Shown: positions 7,074-15,596, counted from the first letter of the stretch. The stretch: 64,000 nt of DNA from Actinokineospora pegani (GCF_009745975.1 NZ_WHOL01000100.1:22061-86060), one strand, 5' to 3'. Program-made: numbers and translations. Notes: generated from the letters alone by a model not told the origin.

Positions 7074-7937
7074 GTGCAAACGGTCGCAGTGCTCAGCCTC
7101 AAGGGCGGCGTCGGCAAGACCACGGTGGTGCTGGGCCTGGCCTCGGCCGCCCAGCGCCGCGGCGCCCGCACGCTGGTCGTCGACCTGGACCCGCAGTGCA
7201 ACGCGACGGCCACGCTCGACCCGGCTGAGACCGAGGCCACACTGGCCGACGTCCTGGAGACCCCGCGCGCGTCGGTGCTGCGAGCGGCCATCGCCCGCAG
7301 CGCCTGGAGCGACCAGGTCGACGTGATGGTCGGCTCCGAGGAGCTGGAGTCGCTCAACGACCCGGACCCCGGGCAGCGCAGGCTGGAGAAGCTGGGGCGG
7401 GCGCTGGCGGAGCTGGGCTCGCTGCTGGCCGAGGGCGAGCTGCCCTACCAACTGGTGCTGATGGACTGCCCGCCGTCGCTGGGCAGGCTGACCCGGTCGG
7501 CGCTGGTGGCCGCGCAAGGGGCGCTGCTGGTGACCGAGCCCACGCTCTACGCGGTGTCGGGCGCGCAGCGGGCGTTCGAGGCCGTCGAGGACACCCGCGA
7601 GCGGCACAACCCGAACCTGGTGCCGCTGGGCGTGGTGGTCAACAAGGTGCGCACGCACTCCTACGAGCACCAGTTCCGGATCGCGGAGCTGCGGGAGAGC
7701 TTCGGGGCGCTGGTGATGCCGGTGGCGCTGCCGGACCGGTTGGCGGTGCAGCAGGCGCAGGGGGCGTGCATGCCCATCCACCAGTGGCACACGCCGGGCG
7801 CGCGGGAGGTGTCGCTGGCGTTCAACCTGCTGTTGGCGCGCGTGCTGCGCACCGGTGGCCGGGGCAGGCACCAGGCGATCGCGTGGCCGGACGACGATGA
7901 CGAGCCGAGCACGGACGCGGACCCGGCGGCGGACTGA
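7074..7937 (+). CDS. ParA-family (MinD/Soj-like) ATPase, orphan
   Basis: A 287-residue P-loop ATPase with the deviant Walker A motif KGGVGKTT (residues 10-17), the switch VVDLDPQCNAT and Walker B-like LVLMDCPPSLG. No ParB gene is adjacent, so this is not the chromosome-partition locus. It may position some other cargo or act in a locus-specific way. The tail after about residue 262 is acidic and probably disordered. The GTG at 7074 appears leaderless (TAAGGT 7 nt upstream). The DNA glycosylase gene follows after 21 bp and may be co-transcribed. Confidence 0.85.
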   Translation: MQTVAVLSLKGGVGKTTVVLGLASAAQRRGARTLVVDLDPQCNATATLDPAETEATLADVLETPRASVLRAAIARSAWSDQVDVMVGSEELESLNDPDPGQRRLEKLGRALAELGSLLAEGELPYQLVLMDCPPSLGRLTRSALVAAQGALLVTEPTLYAVSGAQRAFEAVEDTRERHNPNLVPLGVVVNKVRTHSYEHQFRIAELRESFGALVMPVALPDRLAVQQAQGACMPIHQWHTPGAREVSLAFNLLLARVLRTGGRGRHQAIAWPDDDDEPSTDADPAAD

Positions 7938-7958
7938 TCCCGGGGGCATGCTGGTGCC

Positions 7959-8756
7959 ATGCCCGAGGGTGACACCGTCTTCCGCACCGCCGCGCGACTG
8001 CGCGCGGCGCTGGTCGACCACGAGCTGGCCAAGGGCGAGCTGCGCCACCCGCGATTGTCCACTGTGGACCTCGCTGGCCGGGTGGCGGTCGGCGTGCGCA
8101 GCGTGGGCAAGCACCTGTTCATCCGGTTCGACCGCGACCTGAGCCTGCGCAGCCACCTGGGCATGGACGGCGCGTGGGACGTCTACGACCCGGGGGCGCG
8201 CTGGCGCAGGCCCGGGCACCAGGCGCGGGCGCTGCTGTCCACGGCGCAGCGGCAGGCGGTGGGCTTCAACCTGCACGAGATGGCGCTCGTCCGCACGGAC
8301 GAGGAGGACCGGCTCGTCGCGCACCTGGGTCCAGACCTGCTGGCCGCGGACTGGGGACCCGCGCTGGCGGCGGAGGCGAGCAGGCGGCTGGCCGAGTCGC
8401 CGGGGCGGGAGTTGGGGTTGGCGCTGCTCGACCAGCGGGTGATGGCGGGCGTGGGCAACGTGTTCAAGGCCGAGATCTGCCACATCCTGCGCGTCTCACC
8501 GTGGTCCCCGGTGTCCGCTGTGGACGTCGACGAGGTGGTGGCGCTGTCGCGGGACCTGTTGGAGCGCAACAAGACGCGGGTGGAGCGCTGCACGACCGGC
8601 GACGAGCGCCGGGGCAGGCGGTTGTGGGTCTACGGACGGCGACGCGAGGGCTGCCTGCGCTGCGGCGCGCGGGTGGTCGCGGGGACGCAGGGCCGGGACG
8701 TTCGCGAGCGGGTCGCCTACTACTGCCCTGTCTGCCAGCCGGGCCCCACGGGCTGA
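7959..8756 (+). CDS. nei2: Nei/Fpg-family DNA glycosylase-AP lyase (endonuclease VIII, Nei2-like)
   Basis: A 265-residue protein starting MPEGDT, where Pro2 and Glu3 are the catalytic residues after removal of Met. The helix-two-turn-helix segment VMAGVGNVFKAEI (about 168) and the C-terminal zinc finger C-L-R-C ... C-P-V-C are intact. It removes oxidised pyrimidines and nicks the abasic site. The MPEGDT-VF start and sequence before the finger resemble Nei2 of mycobacteria rather than MutM (MPELPE). It lies 21 bp after the ParA gene on the same strand. Confidence 0.9.
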   Translation: MPEGDTVFRTAARLRAALVDHELAKGELRHPRLSTVDLAGRVAVGVRSVGKHLFIRFDRDLSLRSHLGMDGAWDVYDPGARWRRPGHQARALLSTAQRQAVGFNLHEMALVRTDEEDRLVAHLGPDLLAADWGPALAAEASRRLAESPGRELGLALLDQRVMAGVGNVFKAEICHILRVSPWSPVSAVDVDEVVALSRDLLERNKTRVERCTTGDERRGRRLWVYGRRREGCLRCGARVVAGTQGRDVRERVAYYCPVCQPGPTG

Positions 8757-8769
8757 GCGGGCGGTCGGG

Positions 8770-9216
8770 TCAGCAGAACAGCAGGCCGCAGGGCTTGGTG
8801 GTGGTCGTCGTCGTGACCGGCGGAGGCGGCGGGGGTGGGGGCGGCGGGGGCGGCTGCTGCGTGGTGCTGCTGGTGGTGGTGACCGGCGGCGGGGGCTGCC
8901 TGGTCGGCTCCTCGACGGGCGGCGGGGGCGGCTGCGCCTCGGACCCCGCGGTGGTCCTCGGGGTCGACGTCGTGGACGCGGTCGTCGTGGTGCTGGACGG
9001 CACGAGCACCGACACCGAGGTCACCACCTCGACGCTCGTGCGCTCGGTCGCCGGGGCCGGGATGGGCTCCGGCACGGCCTCGGCGGCGGGCCGCGAGGCG
9101 GGGAGGTCGCCGGGCAGCGGCTCGGCCGCCACGCCCTCGTAGAACAGCGCCGCGGTCGTCGCGCCGACCACGGCGCCCAGGGCCAGCCGCCTCGACCTGC
9201 TCAGCGAACTCCGCAA
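8770..9216 (-). CDS. Proline/threonine-rich membrane-anchored or secreted protein
   Basis: A 148-residue protein of unknown function. The start is placed at TTG 9216 because GGAGGGGG lies 7 nt upstream; this gives a basic N-terminus (RSSLSRSRR) followed by a hydrophobic stretch LALGAVVGATTAALFY, a signal or anchor. The rest is low-complexity: Thr/Ser-rich linkers and several proline runs, the longest of 12 Pro near the C-terminus, then Thr repeats and the terminal residues KPCGLLFC. Such tails usually span the cell wall. The two C-terminal cysteines could form a disulfide or a modification site. The gene is convergent with nei2. Confidence 0.65.
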   Translation of the reverse strand: MRSSLSRSRRLALGAVVGATTAALFYEGVAAEPLPGDLPASRPAAEAVPEPIPAPATERTSVEVVTSVSVLVPSSTTTTASTTSTPRTTAGSEAQPPPPPVEEPTRQPPPPVTTTSSTTQQPPPPPPPPPPPPVTTTTTTKPCGLLFC

Positions 9217-9323
9217 CGACTGTCCCCCTCCAGGCAGCACGGGCACTTGTGAGTGAAATTCATACACGTCACATACCCGGTTGATCACCCTAGCATCCAC
9301 CGAATGGGTGACTGGAAAACACG

Positions 9324-9352
9324 TTGAAGCCTTCCGGGCGACCGCCTACATT
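9324..9352 (+). promoter_or_regulatory. Sigma-70-type promoter for a short transcript
   Basis: TTGAAG (9324-9329), a 17-nt spacer and TACATT (9347-9352). Initiation near 9359 would place the micro-ORF start 26 nt into the RNA. This is the only promoter-like pattern facing the 9359-9558 region. Confidence 0.45.
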
Positions 9353-9372
9353 TGACGGCACACGAGAGAGGA

Positions 9373-9431
9373 GGTGGTCCAACAGTGATTTCCGCTTGGG
9401 CACGTGAGGTGACTGTCCGCTAAGGACCACC
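9373..9431 (+). promoter_or_regulatory. Hairpin that can sequester the micro-ORF Shine-Dalgarno
   Basis: GGTGGTCC (9373-9380) is exactly complementary to GGACCACC (9424-9431). The first arm is part of the ribosome-binding site and the second starts right after the ORF stop codon. Pairing would hide the site; a ribosome on the ORF would keep it open. Confidence 0.5.
9385..9423 (+). CDS. 12-residue micro-ORF
   Basis: GTG at 9385 encodes MISAWAREVTVR and ends in TAA. It is preceded by GAGGAGGTGGTCC, which matches the 3' end of 16S rRNA over at least nine bases, with a suitable gap to the start. Its short length, strong site and flanking inverted repeat suggest a leader-type or regulatory translation event rather than a stable protein. 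Function unknown. Confidence 0.45.
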   Translation: MISAWAREVTVR

Positions 9432-9529
9432 CATCGAAGATGGTTGCCGGCTCGCTCACGGCAGACACCGGTCACCCGGTGCCGTAGGCGCGGCGTGGTC
9501 GGCGAATACCAGGCAGTCACCCGGCCCCC

Positions 9530-9558
9530 GGGCTCTCAGGATGGTCCGTCCTGAGCCC
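9530..9558 (+). terminator. Terminator-like hairpin
   Basis: GGGCTCTCAGGA and TCCTGAGCCC form a stem with one bulged region around a short loop. It lies between the micro-ORF transcript and the convergent gene ending at 9617, so it could serve either strand. Confidence 0.4.
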
Positions 9559-9616
9559 TGGCCCGCACCCGCGGGACAGGGAGTCGCCCGGGGGCCGACC
9601 CATGCCCGGACCCGGG

Positions 9617-10426
9617 TCAGCCACTCTCGCCCTCCACCTGGCGCAGCTTGCGCCAGGCCAGTCCCGCGGCGCGCTCGGCCGCCTTGGCCTGGCGGCGGGC
9701 GGACTGCAACCGGCGGCGGGCGTCCAGTTCGGCGGTCTCGGCCTCGTCCAGCAGGGCGTTCAGCTCGCGGACCCGGTCCTCGGCCGCCGTCGTGGCCTCC
9801 TCGGCGTCGGCCACCGCGTGGTCGGCGCCCGCCCGGTCCGCCTCAGCCGCCTTGACCGCCGACCGCGCCTCCTTGACGGCGGCGCGGTCGACCGGCGGGG
9901 TCTTGGCACTGGGTCGCGTCTCGGGCCCGCGCTTGGCGGGGAGGGGCTTGGCGACGGTGAGACCGGGCCAGGACGGGGTGATCGCCAGGTCCCTGGCCGA
10001 GGTGACCTGGGCGTCCAGCAGCCGCTCGGTGGCGTCGGCGTCGGTGATGGCCGCGGTGAGCATGTCCTCCAGCTCCCGGGTGACCGCCTCGCTCGGGGAC
10101 TCCCCCGCCGCCGCGGCGCGCACGAGGTCTCGGAGGAGCGCGGTGCGCTCGCGGGTCAGGGCGCGCAGGTCGGCCCCGGAGCCGTCGGTGTGCGCGGCGC
10201 GGAGGCGCTTGCCCAGGGAGACCAGGGAGTCGAGGGCCGCCTGGTCCTGGCGGACCAGGCGGTTGAGCAGCCAGGCCGAGGTGGTGGGTTTGGCCAGGCG
10301 TCTGATCTCGGCGGCGCGCGCGGTGTCGCCGTCCGCCTTCACCGCCTTCGCCCAGGTGTCGCGGGCGGCGGTGAACTCCTCTCGGGGCAGCGCGTAGAGG
10401 TCCCGGGCGCTGTGGACGTCGGTCAC
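9617..10426 (-). CDS. Conserved-type actinobacterial coiled-coil protein, function unknown
   Basis: About 269 residues without a recognised catalytic motif. The N-terminus ([20 protein letters not shown]) is followed by a compact helical region with [16 protein letters not shown]; the C-terminal 100 residues are Ala/Glu/Arg-rich and predicted coiled coil (heptads in [24 protein letters not shown]). The GTG at 10426 sits about 10 nt after GGGGAG; the ATG at 10435 is too close to it. It is divergent from pyrD with 44 bp between starts. Proteins of this kind are widespread in actinobacteria as hypotheticals. Confidence 0.7.
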   Translation of the reverse strand: MTDVHSARDLYALPREEFTAARDTWAKAVKADGDTARAAEIRRLAKPTTSAWLLNRLVRQDQAALDSLVSLGKRLRAAHTDGSGADLRALTRERTALLRDLVRAAAAGESPSEAVTRELEDMLTAAITDADATERLLDAQVTSARDLAITPSWPGLTVAKPLPAKRGPETRPSAKTPPVDRAAVKEARSAVKAAEADRAGADHAVADAEEATTAAEDRVRELNALLDEAETAELDARRRLQSARRQAKAAERAAGLAWRKLRQVEGESG

Positions 10427-10470
10427 GGGGTCCATTCTCCCCGTGCGGGCGCTGGTGGGACGATTCGGCC

Positions 10471-11520
10471 GTGGTCTACCAGCAGATTTCCCGCAGCGTC
10501 CTGTTCCGCCTGGGGTCGGGGGACCCCGAGGTCGCCCACGAGCAGGTGCTCGCGGGCCTGGGCCGGGTGGGGGCGGCGCGGCCCGTCGTCGAGGGCATGG
10601 CGCGGGTGTTCGGGCCCAAGCGGGGGGCGACGGTGTTCGGGGTCCGGTTCCCCGGGCTCGTCGGGCTGGGCGCGGGCGCGGACAAGAACGGCGTGGCGCT
10701 GCGGGCGTGGCGGGGCCTGGGGTTCGGCTTCGTCGAGGTGGGCACGGTGACCCGGCACGCGCAGCCGGGCAACCCCAAGCCCCGGCTGCACCGGCTGCCC
10801 GAGAGCGGCGCCGTGATCAACCGGATGGGGTTCAACAACGCGGGCGCCGACGCGCTGGCGGCGACGCTGCGGCGGGTGGGGCCGCCCGGGGTGCCGCTGG
10901 GCGTGAGCATCGGCAAGTCCAAGGTGACCCCGGTCGAGGACGCGGTGGCCGACTACCGGCACTCGCTGCGCGTGCTGCACCCGTTCGCCGACTACTTCGC
11001 GATCAACGTCAGCTCGCCCAACACCCCGGGGCTGCGCGGCCTGCAGGACAAGGCGCAGCTCACCGAGCTGGTCGGCGAGCTGCGCCGGGAGACCCTGGCG
11101 CTGGCGTCCGGCTCGCTGCCGCCGACGCCGCTGCTGGTCAAGATCGCCCCCGACCTCTCCGACAACGCGGTCGCCGAGGTGCTGCAGGTGTGCGCCGACC
11201 ACGGCGTGGCCGGGCTCATCGCCACCAACACCACGCTGGGCCGGGGCGGCCTGGACCCGAACGACGTCGAGACCGGGCAGCAGGCGGGTGGCCTGAGCGG
11301 CCGGCCGCTGACCGAGCGGGCCCGCGAGGTCGTGTCCTTCGTCACGCGCGAGACCGGCGGCGCGCTGCCGGTGATCGGGGTCGGCGGCATCATGACGCCC
11401 GACGACGCGGTGCGGATGCTCGACGCGGGCGCGCGGCTGGTGCAGCTCTACACCGGGTTCATCTACGGCGGGCCGCCGCTGGTGCGGGCGGTCAACCGCG
11501 CGGTCGAATCCCGCCGGTGA
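10471..11520 (+). CDS. pyrD: Quinone-dependent dihydroorotate dehydrogenase (class 2)
   Basis: A 349-residue FMN enzyme that oxidises dihydroorotate to orotate at the membrane, passing electrons to quinone, in de novo pyrimidine synthesis. The class 2 features are an N-terminal helical extension before the barrel, [10 protein letters not shown], the active-site loop [12 protein letters not shown] (about 173-184, catalytic Ser), and the phosphate-binding GVGGI and YTGFIYGGP. The GTG at 10471 is the first start. Its 3' end overlaps the tail of the convergent uracil permease gene by 29 bp, so antisense effects between pyrimidine synthesis and uptake are possible. Confidence 0.95.
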   Translation: MVYQQISRSVLFRLGSGDPEVAHEQVLAGLGRVGAARPVVEGMARVFGPKRGATVFGVRFPGLVGLGAGADKNGVALRAWRGLGFGFVEVGTVTRHAQPGNPKPRLHRLPESGAVINRMGFNNAGADALAATLRRVGPPGVPLGVSIGKSKVTPVEDAVADYRHSLRVLHPFADYFAINVSSPNTPGLRGLQDKAQLTELVGELRRETLALASGSLPPTPLLVKIAPDLSDNAVAEVLQVCADHGVAGLIATNTTLGRGGLDPNDVETGQQAGGLSGRPLTERAREVVSFVTRETGGALPVIGVGGIMTPDDAVRMLDAGARLVQLYTGFIYGGPPLVRAVNRAVESRR

Positions 11521-12772
11521 ACTCGCCGCCGCGGTGCAGCCACCGCAGCAGGGGGTGACCGGCCACGACGGCCAGGCAGCCCCAGCCGATGCCGTCGACG
11601 GTCATCCCGCCCAGGGTCAGCTCGAGGTCGCCGACCCCGGCGGCCACGGCCACGGCCACGACGGTGAGGTTGACCGGGTCGGCGAAGTCGACCGCGTTCT
11701 GCTGCCAGATCCGCACGCCGATCAGGCCGATCATCCCGTACAGCAGCAGTGAGGCCCCGCCGAGCACGCCCGCGGGGACGGTGTCGATGAGCGCGCCGAA
11801 CTTGGGGCTCAGCGACAGCAGCACGGCCACCAGTGCGGCGACCACGTAGGTGGCGGTGGAGTGCACGCGGCTGATCGCCATGACGCCGATGTTCTCGGCG
11901 TAGGTGGTGGTGCCGGAGCCGCCGCCCGCGCCCGCCAGCGACGTGGACAGGCCGTTGGCGATCAGCGCGTCGCCCACCGTCCCGTCGACGTTGCGGCCGG
12001 TGATCGCGGCGACCGCCTTGACGTGCCCGACGTTCTCCGCGACCAGCACCAGCACGACCGGGATGACCAGCAGGATCACCGAGGGCCGGAACTCCGGGCT
12101 CTGGATCTGCGGCAGCCCGACCCACCCGGCCGCGCCGAGCCGGTCGAGCTTGTCCGGGTCGATGCCGCCGGTTAGCACCGCGGTCAGCCACCCCGCGAGC
12201 ACCCCGACCAGGATCGACACCCTGGACAGCAGGCCGCGCGGGACGAGCGTGCAGCCCAGCACCACGCCCAGCGTCACCACCGCGATCAGCGGCTGCTTGC
12301 CGAAGGAGTCGGCGGCGTCCGGGGTCAGCTTCAACCCGATGATCACCACGACCGCCCCGGTGACGACCGGTGGCATGACCGACTCGAGCAGCCGCACGCC
12401 CAGCGCCTTGACCGCGACGCCCACGCCCATCAGCAGCAGCCCGCCGACCAGGACGCCGCCGAGCTTGGCCGCGGGGGTCTCCCCCGCGGCTGCCTGCAGC
12501 GGGGCGATGAACGCGAACGACGACCCGAGGTAGGCCGGGATGCGGTTGCGGGTGATGACCAGGAAGAGCAGTGTGCCCAACCCGGAGAACAGCAGCGTGG
12601 TGGTCACCGGGAAACCGGTGGCGAGCGGGACGACGACGGTCGCGCTGAACATCGCGGCGACGTGCTGGACGCCGAGGCCGATGGTGAGCGGCCAGCTCAG
12701 CCGCTCGTTCGGGGCGACGACCTCGCCGTCGCGGAGACGGCGACCGTCCCCGTGCACGGACCACACGGTCAC
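11492..12772 (-). CDS. Uracil permease, nucleobase:cation symporter-2 family
   Basis: A 426-residue membrane protein with about 14 hydrophobic segments of the NCS2/UraA fold. [16 protein letters not shown] matches the family segment with the conserved Ser-Ser-Phe, and the conserved glutamate-containing region [14 protein letters not shown] is present; these line the nucleobase site. It probably imports uracil with protons. The GTG at 12772 follows GGAGGGG by 5 nt. It converges on and overlaps pyrD. Xanthine or uric acid cannot be excluded, but the UraA-like motifs and neighbour favour uracil. Confidence 0.88.
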   Translation of the reverse strand: MTVWSVHGDGRRLRDGEVVAPNERLSWPLTIGLGVQHVAAMFSATVVVPLATGFPVTTTLLFSGLGTLLFLVITRNRIPAYLGSSFAFIAPLQAAAGETPAAKLGGVLVGGLLLMGVGVAVKALGVRLLESVMPPVVTGAVVVIIGLKLTPDAADSFGKQPLIAVVTLGVVLGCTLVPRGLLSRVSILVGVLAGWLTAVLTGGIDPDKLDRLGAAGWVGLPQIQSPEFRPSVILLVIPVVLVLVAENVGHVKAVAAITGRNVDGTVGDALIANGLSTSLAGAGGGSGTTTYAENIGVMAISRVHSTATYVVAALVAVLLSLSPKFGALIDTVPAGVLGGASLLLYGMIGLIGVRIWQQNAVDFADPVNLTVVAVAVAAGVGDLELTLGGMTVDGIGWGCLAVVAGHPLLRWLHRGGEFTGGIRPRG

Positions 12773-12896
12773 CCTCGCCCCTCCACACCCCGGTGCCCCC
12801 GACCGGATGTGCTGCATGCTGCCACAGGACGTAGTCGATCAGTCGAGACCACGCCGTGATGTTCACACGAATGCCGTATCAAGTACCGGCCGTGAC

Positions 12897-12916
12897 CTGC
12901 CCAAACGAGTGGGCAG
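12897..12916 (-). terminator. Terminator-like hairpin after pspM
   Basis: CTGCCC, an 8-nt loop and GGGCAG lie 40-59 nt after the pspM stop on the minus strand. It would end the pspA-pspM transcript before the uracil permease promoter. Confidence 0.5.
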
Positions 12917-12955
12917 CTACCACTGGTGAGCTCTGCGGCGTGCAGGATCGCCAGG

Positions 12956-13744
12956 TCAGCGCTGCAAATCGCGGAGCGCGATCGCCAGCGCGGAGAGCCG
13001 GTCGGAGGCGTCGGTGAGGGTGTCGTGCGAAGCCGACGCGGTGCTCGCGGCGAGCGCGCGGCCCGCGGCGGAGACCAGCCCCAGGTAGCCCTCGACGCCC
13101 TCGTCGAGTTGGCGGCGCAGTCCGCGCACGCCCTCGGACAACGGGGAGCGGTCGCGGGACGGGGAGTGGTCGCGGGCGCGCTCGACGGCCTGGAGCTGGG
13201 CGGAGATCGCGTGCAGCGCGGTGGCGGCCTCGGCGCCGGAGGCGCGGGCCTGGGCGACGTCGTCCGGCGGGACCAGCGCGGCGCTGCCGAGCTGTTCGAG
13301 CAGCACGTGCAGGGTCTCCTGGGCCTCGCCCAGCCTGCGCATCGGCTCCCGGGCGGCGGAGGTCCTGGCGGGCAGCGCGACCGGCTTGGGCGGGGGCTCG
13401 GGCAGCGGCTGCCGGTGCAGCCGCCAGGACTGCACCCCGGAGACGGTGGTGGCGATCCCGGAGAAGACCGCCCCGCCGATCAGCAGCGGCAGGCTCACCC
13501 CCGGGTTGAGCACGGCGATGTCGACCACGGCCGCGCCGACGCCGGTCGCGGCCGTCGTGGCGCCCCAGCCCTGGGCGATCGCCACGGACTGCTTGCGCTT
13601 GCGGATGGCCTTGGCCCTGGGATCGCGCCACCCGGCGAGAGCACCCCGGACCTGTTCGGCGTAGGGGTGGGAGAGGCCGCGGAGGCTCTGCTCGACCATC
13701 TTGTTGCCGAGCTTGATCAGCTCGTTCCTCCGCGACCCCACCAC
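12956..13744 (-). CDS. pspM: PspM-like membrane partner of PspA
   Basis: A 262-residue alanine-rich protein with two adjacent hydrophobic segments (about residues 60-105: GVGAAVVDIAVLNPGVSLPL and the one after), flanked by long helical, partly coiled-coil regions. It begins 11 bp after pspA on the same strand. In mycobacteria the same position is held by Rv2743c (PspM), the membrane protein that works with PspA at the stressed membrane. The call is made from this gene order, size and topology; sequence similarity was not measured. A pspN-type third gene is not present. Confidence 0.72.
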   Translation of the reverse strand: MVGSRRNELIKLGNKMVEQSLRGLSHPYAEQVRGALAGWRDPRAKAIRKRKQSVAIAQGWGATTAATGVGAAVVDIAVLNPGVSLPLLIGGAVFSGIATTVSGVQSWRLHRQPLPEPPPKPVALPARTSAAREPMRRLGEAQETLHVLLEQLGSAALVPPDDVAQARASGAEAATALHAISAQLQAVERARDHSPSRDRSPLSEGVRGLRRQLDEGVEGYLGLVSAAGRALAASTASASHDTLTDASDRLSALAIALRDLQR

Positions 13745-13755
13745 GTGCCCTCTTC

Positions 13756-14592
13756 TCAGCCGTTGGCTTGCGGGTTCTTCTCCTGCGCGACCCGCGAGGC
13801 GATCTCGGCCTGGATGTCACCGCCCGCGGGCGAGGCGCTCGCGCCACCGCTCACCTGACCGGCCACCTGACCGCCGCCCATCGACGCGCGGATCTGGTCG
13901 AGCCGCGACTGGCCCGCCATCTCGGTGGTGGAGGCCTGGACCTCCATCATCCGGCCCTGCACCGAGTTCTGCGCCAGCTCAGCCGAGCCCAGCGCGGTGG
14001 TGTAGCGCTTCTCGATCTTGTCCCGGACCTCCTCCAGGGAGGGGGTGTTGCCCGGGGCGGCCAGCTCGCTCATCTGGTTGAGCGACTTGGAGACCTGCTC
14101 CTGCATCTTGGCCTGCTCGAGCTGGCTGAGCAGCTTGGTGCGCTCGGCCAGCTTGTTCTGCAGCACCATGGCGTTGCGCTCGACGGCCTGCTTGGCCTGC
14201 GCGGCGGCCTGCAGCGCCTGGTCGTGCAGCGTCTTGAGGTCCTCGATGCCCTGCTCGGCGGTCACGAGCTGGGTGGCGAAGGACTGGGCGGCGTTCTCGA
14301 ACTGCGTCGCCTTCTGGTCGTCGCCCTTGCCGCGGGCCTCGTCGGCCAGCACCAGCGCTTGGCGCGCCGAGGCCTGCAGCTTCTCGACCTCGCCGAGCTG
14401 GCGGTTGAGCTTCATCTCCAGCTGGCGCTGGTTGCCGATCACGGAGGCGGCCTGCTGCGAGAGTGCCTGGTGCTGGCGCTGCGCCTCCTCGATGGCCTGC
14501 TGGATCTGCACCTTGGGATCGGCGTGCTCGTCGATCTTCGACGAGAACGACGCCATCAGGTACTTCCAGAACTTCACGAACGGGTTGGCCAT
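13756..14592 (-). CDS. pspA: Phage shock protein A / IM30-family membrane stress protein
   Basis: A 278-residue PspA/IM30 (ESCRT-III-like) protein. It starts [31 protein letters not shown], with the amphipathic helix, and continues as long coiled coils to about residue 220 (for example [20 protein letters not shown]). The C-terminal 50 residues are Gly/Ala/Gln-rich. It binds stressed or curved inner membrane and limits proton leak. A SigE-like promoter (GGAACC-N16-CGTT) lies about 60 nt upstream. It follows clgR and precedes the pspM-like gene, as in mycobacteria. Confidence 0.93.
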   Translation of the reverse strand: MANPFVKFWKYLMASFSSKIDEHADPKVQIQQAIEEAQRQHQALSQQAASVIGNQRQLEMKLNRQLGEVEKLQASARQALVLADEARGKGDDQKATQFENAAQSFATQLVTAEQGIEDLKTLHDQALQAAAQAKQAVERNAMVLQNKLAERTKLLSQLEQAKMQEQVSKSLNQMSELAAPGNTPSLEEVRDKIEKRYTTALGSAELAQNSVQGRMMEVQASTTEMAGQSRLDQIRASMGGGQVAGQVSGGASASPAGGDIQAEIASRVAQEKNPQANG

Positions 14593-14650
14593 CTCCTCCG
14601 CCTGCCTTCTCGTACTGCCGGTCCACTGGTCCCGTCGGCCGCGTTAGGCC

Positions 14651-14676
14651 AACGTGCCTGCGCCTGCGCGGGTTCC
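14651..14676 (-). promoter_or_regulatory. SigE-type (ECF) promoter of pspA
   Basis: On the minus strand GGAACC (14676-14671), 16 nt, CGTT (14654-14651). This matches the GGAAC...GTT architecture of envelope-stress ECF sigma factors such as SigE. Initiation near 14644 gives a leader of about 50 nt. Confidence 0.62.
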
Positions 14677-14883
14677 ATCGAGCTGTGCGGTCCATCGTGT
14701 CAGGTGCGTTCGGGCGGTTCCACCGGACCCGGGGGAATTCCCGGGTTCTCCCGGAGACCTCGGACCACCCTCGGGGTCCGCCCGACCCCGGGTATGGGTG
14801 ATTCTCCCCGATGACACGGCCGGAGCCGGGACGAACGCGGGAAACGGCCGCCGAATGTCACCTCGACGTGATCACCCGCGGAC

Positions 14884-14929
14884 GGGACGGGCCCGGGGGA
14901 CGCGCGGTGCGCTCCCCCGGGCCCGTCCC
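14884..14929 (-). terminator. Strong hairpin terminator after clgR
   Basis: A perfect 17-bp inverted repeat (14884-14900 with 14913-14929), 12-nt loop, starting 27 nt beyond the clgR stop. It has no T tract, as is common in this GC range. It suggests that clgR and pspA are mostly separate transcripts. Confidence 0.65.
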
Positions 14930-14956
14930 GGCTGTGTGTGGTTGTCGGTGCGGGTC

Positions 14957-15388
14957 TCAGGCGGCGAACACTGCCTCGGACCTGCCCGCGCCGAGGGGGG
15001 GCTCGATCCGGTGCGTCAGCACCGGCTGCAACCGCAGGTCGGCCAGGCTGTCCCCGACGACGGCGGGCACCAGCCTGCCACCGTCGACGCGCGCCACGGC
15101 CTCGCTGTCCACCGGCTCGGTGACGCGCCCGGGCACGCCGTCGGCGACGGCGGTCAGCGCGCCGATGTCCGAGGCCACGTTGTGCAGCAGCTCCGACAGC
15201 GGCAGTTCCAGGGCGTCGCAGATCGCCGCGAGCAGCTCGCTGGAGGCCTCCTTGCGGCCCCGCTCCACTTCCGAGAGGTAACCCAGGCTGACCCGCGCGG
15301 AGCGGGAGACCTCCCGCAGCGTGCGCTGCTGGTTGGTGCGGGCGTGTCGGAGCCGATCACCGATCGCCTCGCGCAACAGCACGGTCAT
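14957..15388 (-). CDS. clgR: ClgR-type XRE-family activator of protease genes
   Basis: A 143-residue regulator with one N-terminal Cro/CI helix-turn-helix ([22 protein letters not shown], about 23-44) and a variable C-terminal half. ClgR activates clp protease and stress genes in actinobacteria. Position before pspA and the C-terminal residues EAVFAA support the identity: a terminal Ala-Ala is the Clp degradation signal described for Streptomyces ClgR. A perfect ClgR box (GTTCGC-N5-GCG) overlaps the -10 of its own SigE-like promoter, so it likely controls itself. Confidence 0.9.
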   Translation of the reverse strand: MTVLLREAIGDRLRHARTNQQRTLREVSRSARVSLGYLSEVERGRKEASSELLAAICDALELPLSELLHNVASDIGALTAVADGVPGRVTEPVDSEAVARVDGGRLVPAVVGDSLADLRLQPVLTHRIEPPLGAGRSEAVFAA

Positions 15389-15528
15389 CGCGCACCTCCC
15401 TTCCTCGGCGGACCTCAGTCCGAGCGTCGCCCCCGCCCCGGGTGACTTGAGCGGAAACCACGCCTGGCCCTCATGCGAACAACGTTACCCAGTGGGTCGG
15501 ACACAGCGCAGCGACTTCTCGGGTAGTC

Positions 15529-15565
15529 CGCCAAGAGCGAACGTCCCAGACGCCCGGATCGTTCC
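15529..15565 (-). promoter_or_regulatory. SigE-type promoter of clgR with overlapping ClgR box
   Basis: On the minus strand GGAACG (15565-15560), 16 nt, CGTT (15543-15540): the same geometry as the pspA promoter. The ClgR consensus GTTCGC-N5-GCG lies at 15542-15529 and overlaps the -10 and start point. A further GTTCGC half site is at 15480-15475. Confidence 0.62.
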
Positions 15566-15596
15566 CCGGGCCACACCACTGACCGTGACCGGCCAC

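Larger units (their letters stand above)
9359..9558 (+). ncRNA. Putative ~200-nt structured transcript with internal micro-ORF
   Basis: The 400-bp gap between two minus-strand genes contains a promoter-like pair (9324-9352), a very strong Shine-Dalgarno, a 12-codon ORF, several hairpins (for example CACCGG/CCGGTG near 9466-9480) and a terminator-like hairpin at 9530-9558. No longer ORF is present. The whole unit looks like an independently transcribed small RNA, perhaps dual-function. It does not resemble tmRNA, RNase P RNA or SRP RNA by their signature sequences. The call rests on layout only. Confidence 0.35.
14593..14956. other. Intergenic region between clgR and pspA
   Basis: A 364-bp stretch without a supported gene. 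It holds the clgR terminator hairpin on the clgR side and the SigE-like pspA promoter on the pspA side. A second GGAACC at 14715-14720 (minus strand) has no matching -10. Confidence 0.6.

Noticed and set aside
7074..7937. Chromosome partition locus
   Set aside because: The ParA-like protein has no parB, parS-like sites or origin genes around it.
8056..8069. Palindrome GTCCACTGTGGAC inside nei2 resembling a pair of DnaA boxes
   Set aside because: Each half has only 8 of 9 or fewer matching bases and it lies in coding sequence.
4995..8483. Very long open frames antisense to nei2, parA and the methyltransferase
   Set aside because: They come from the high GC content and lack of stop codons; their sequences are Arg/Pro/His-rich without domains, while the opposite strand encodes clear families.
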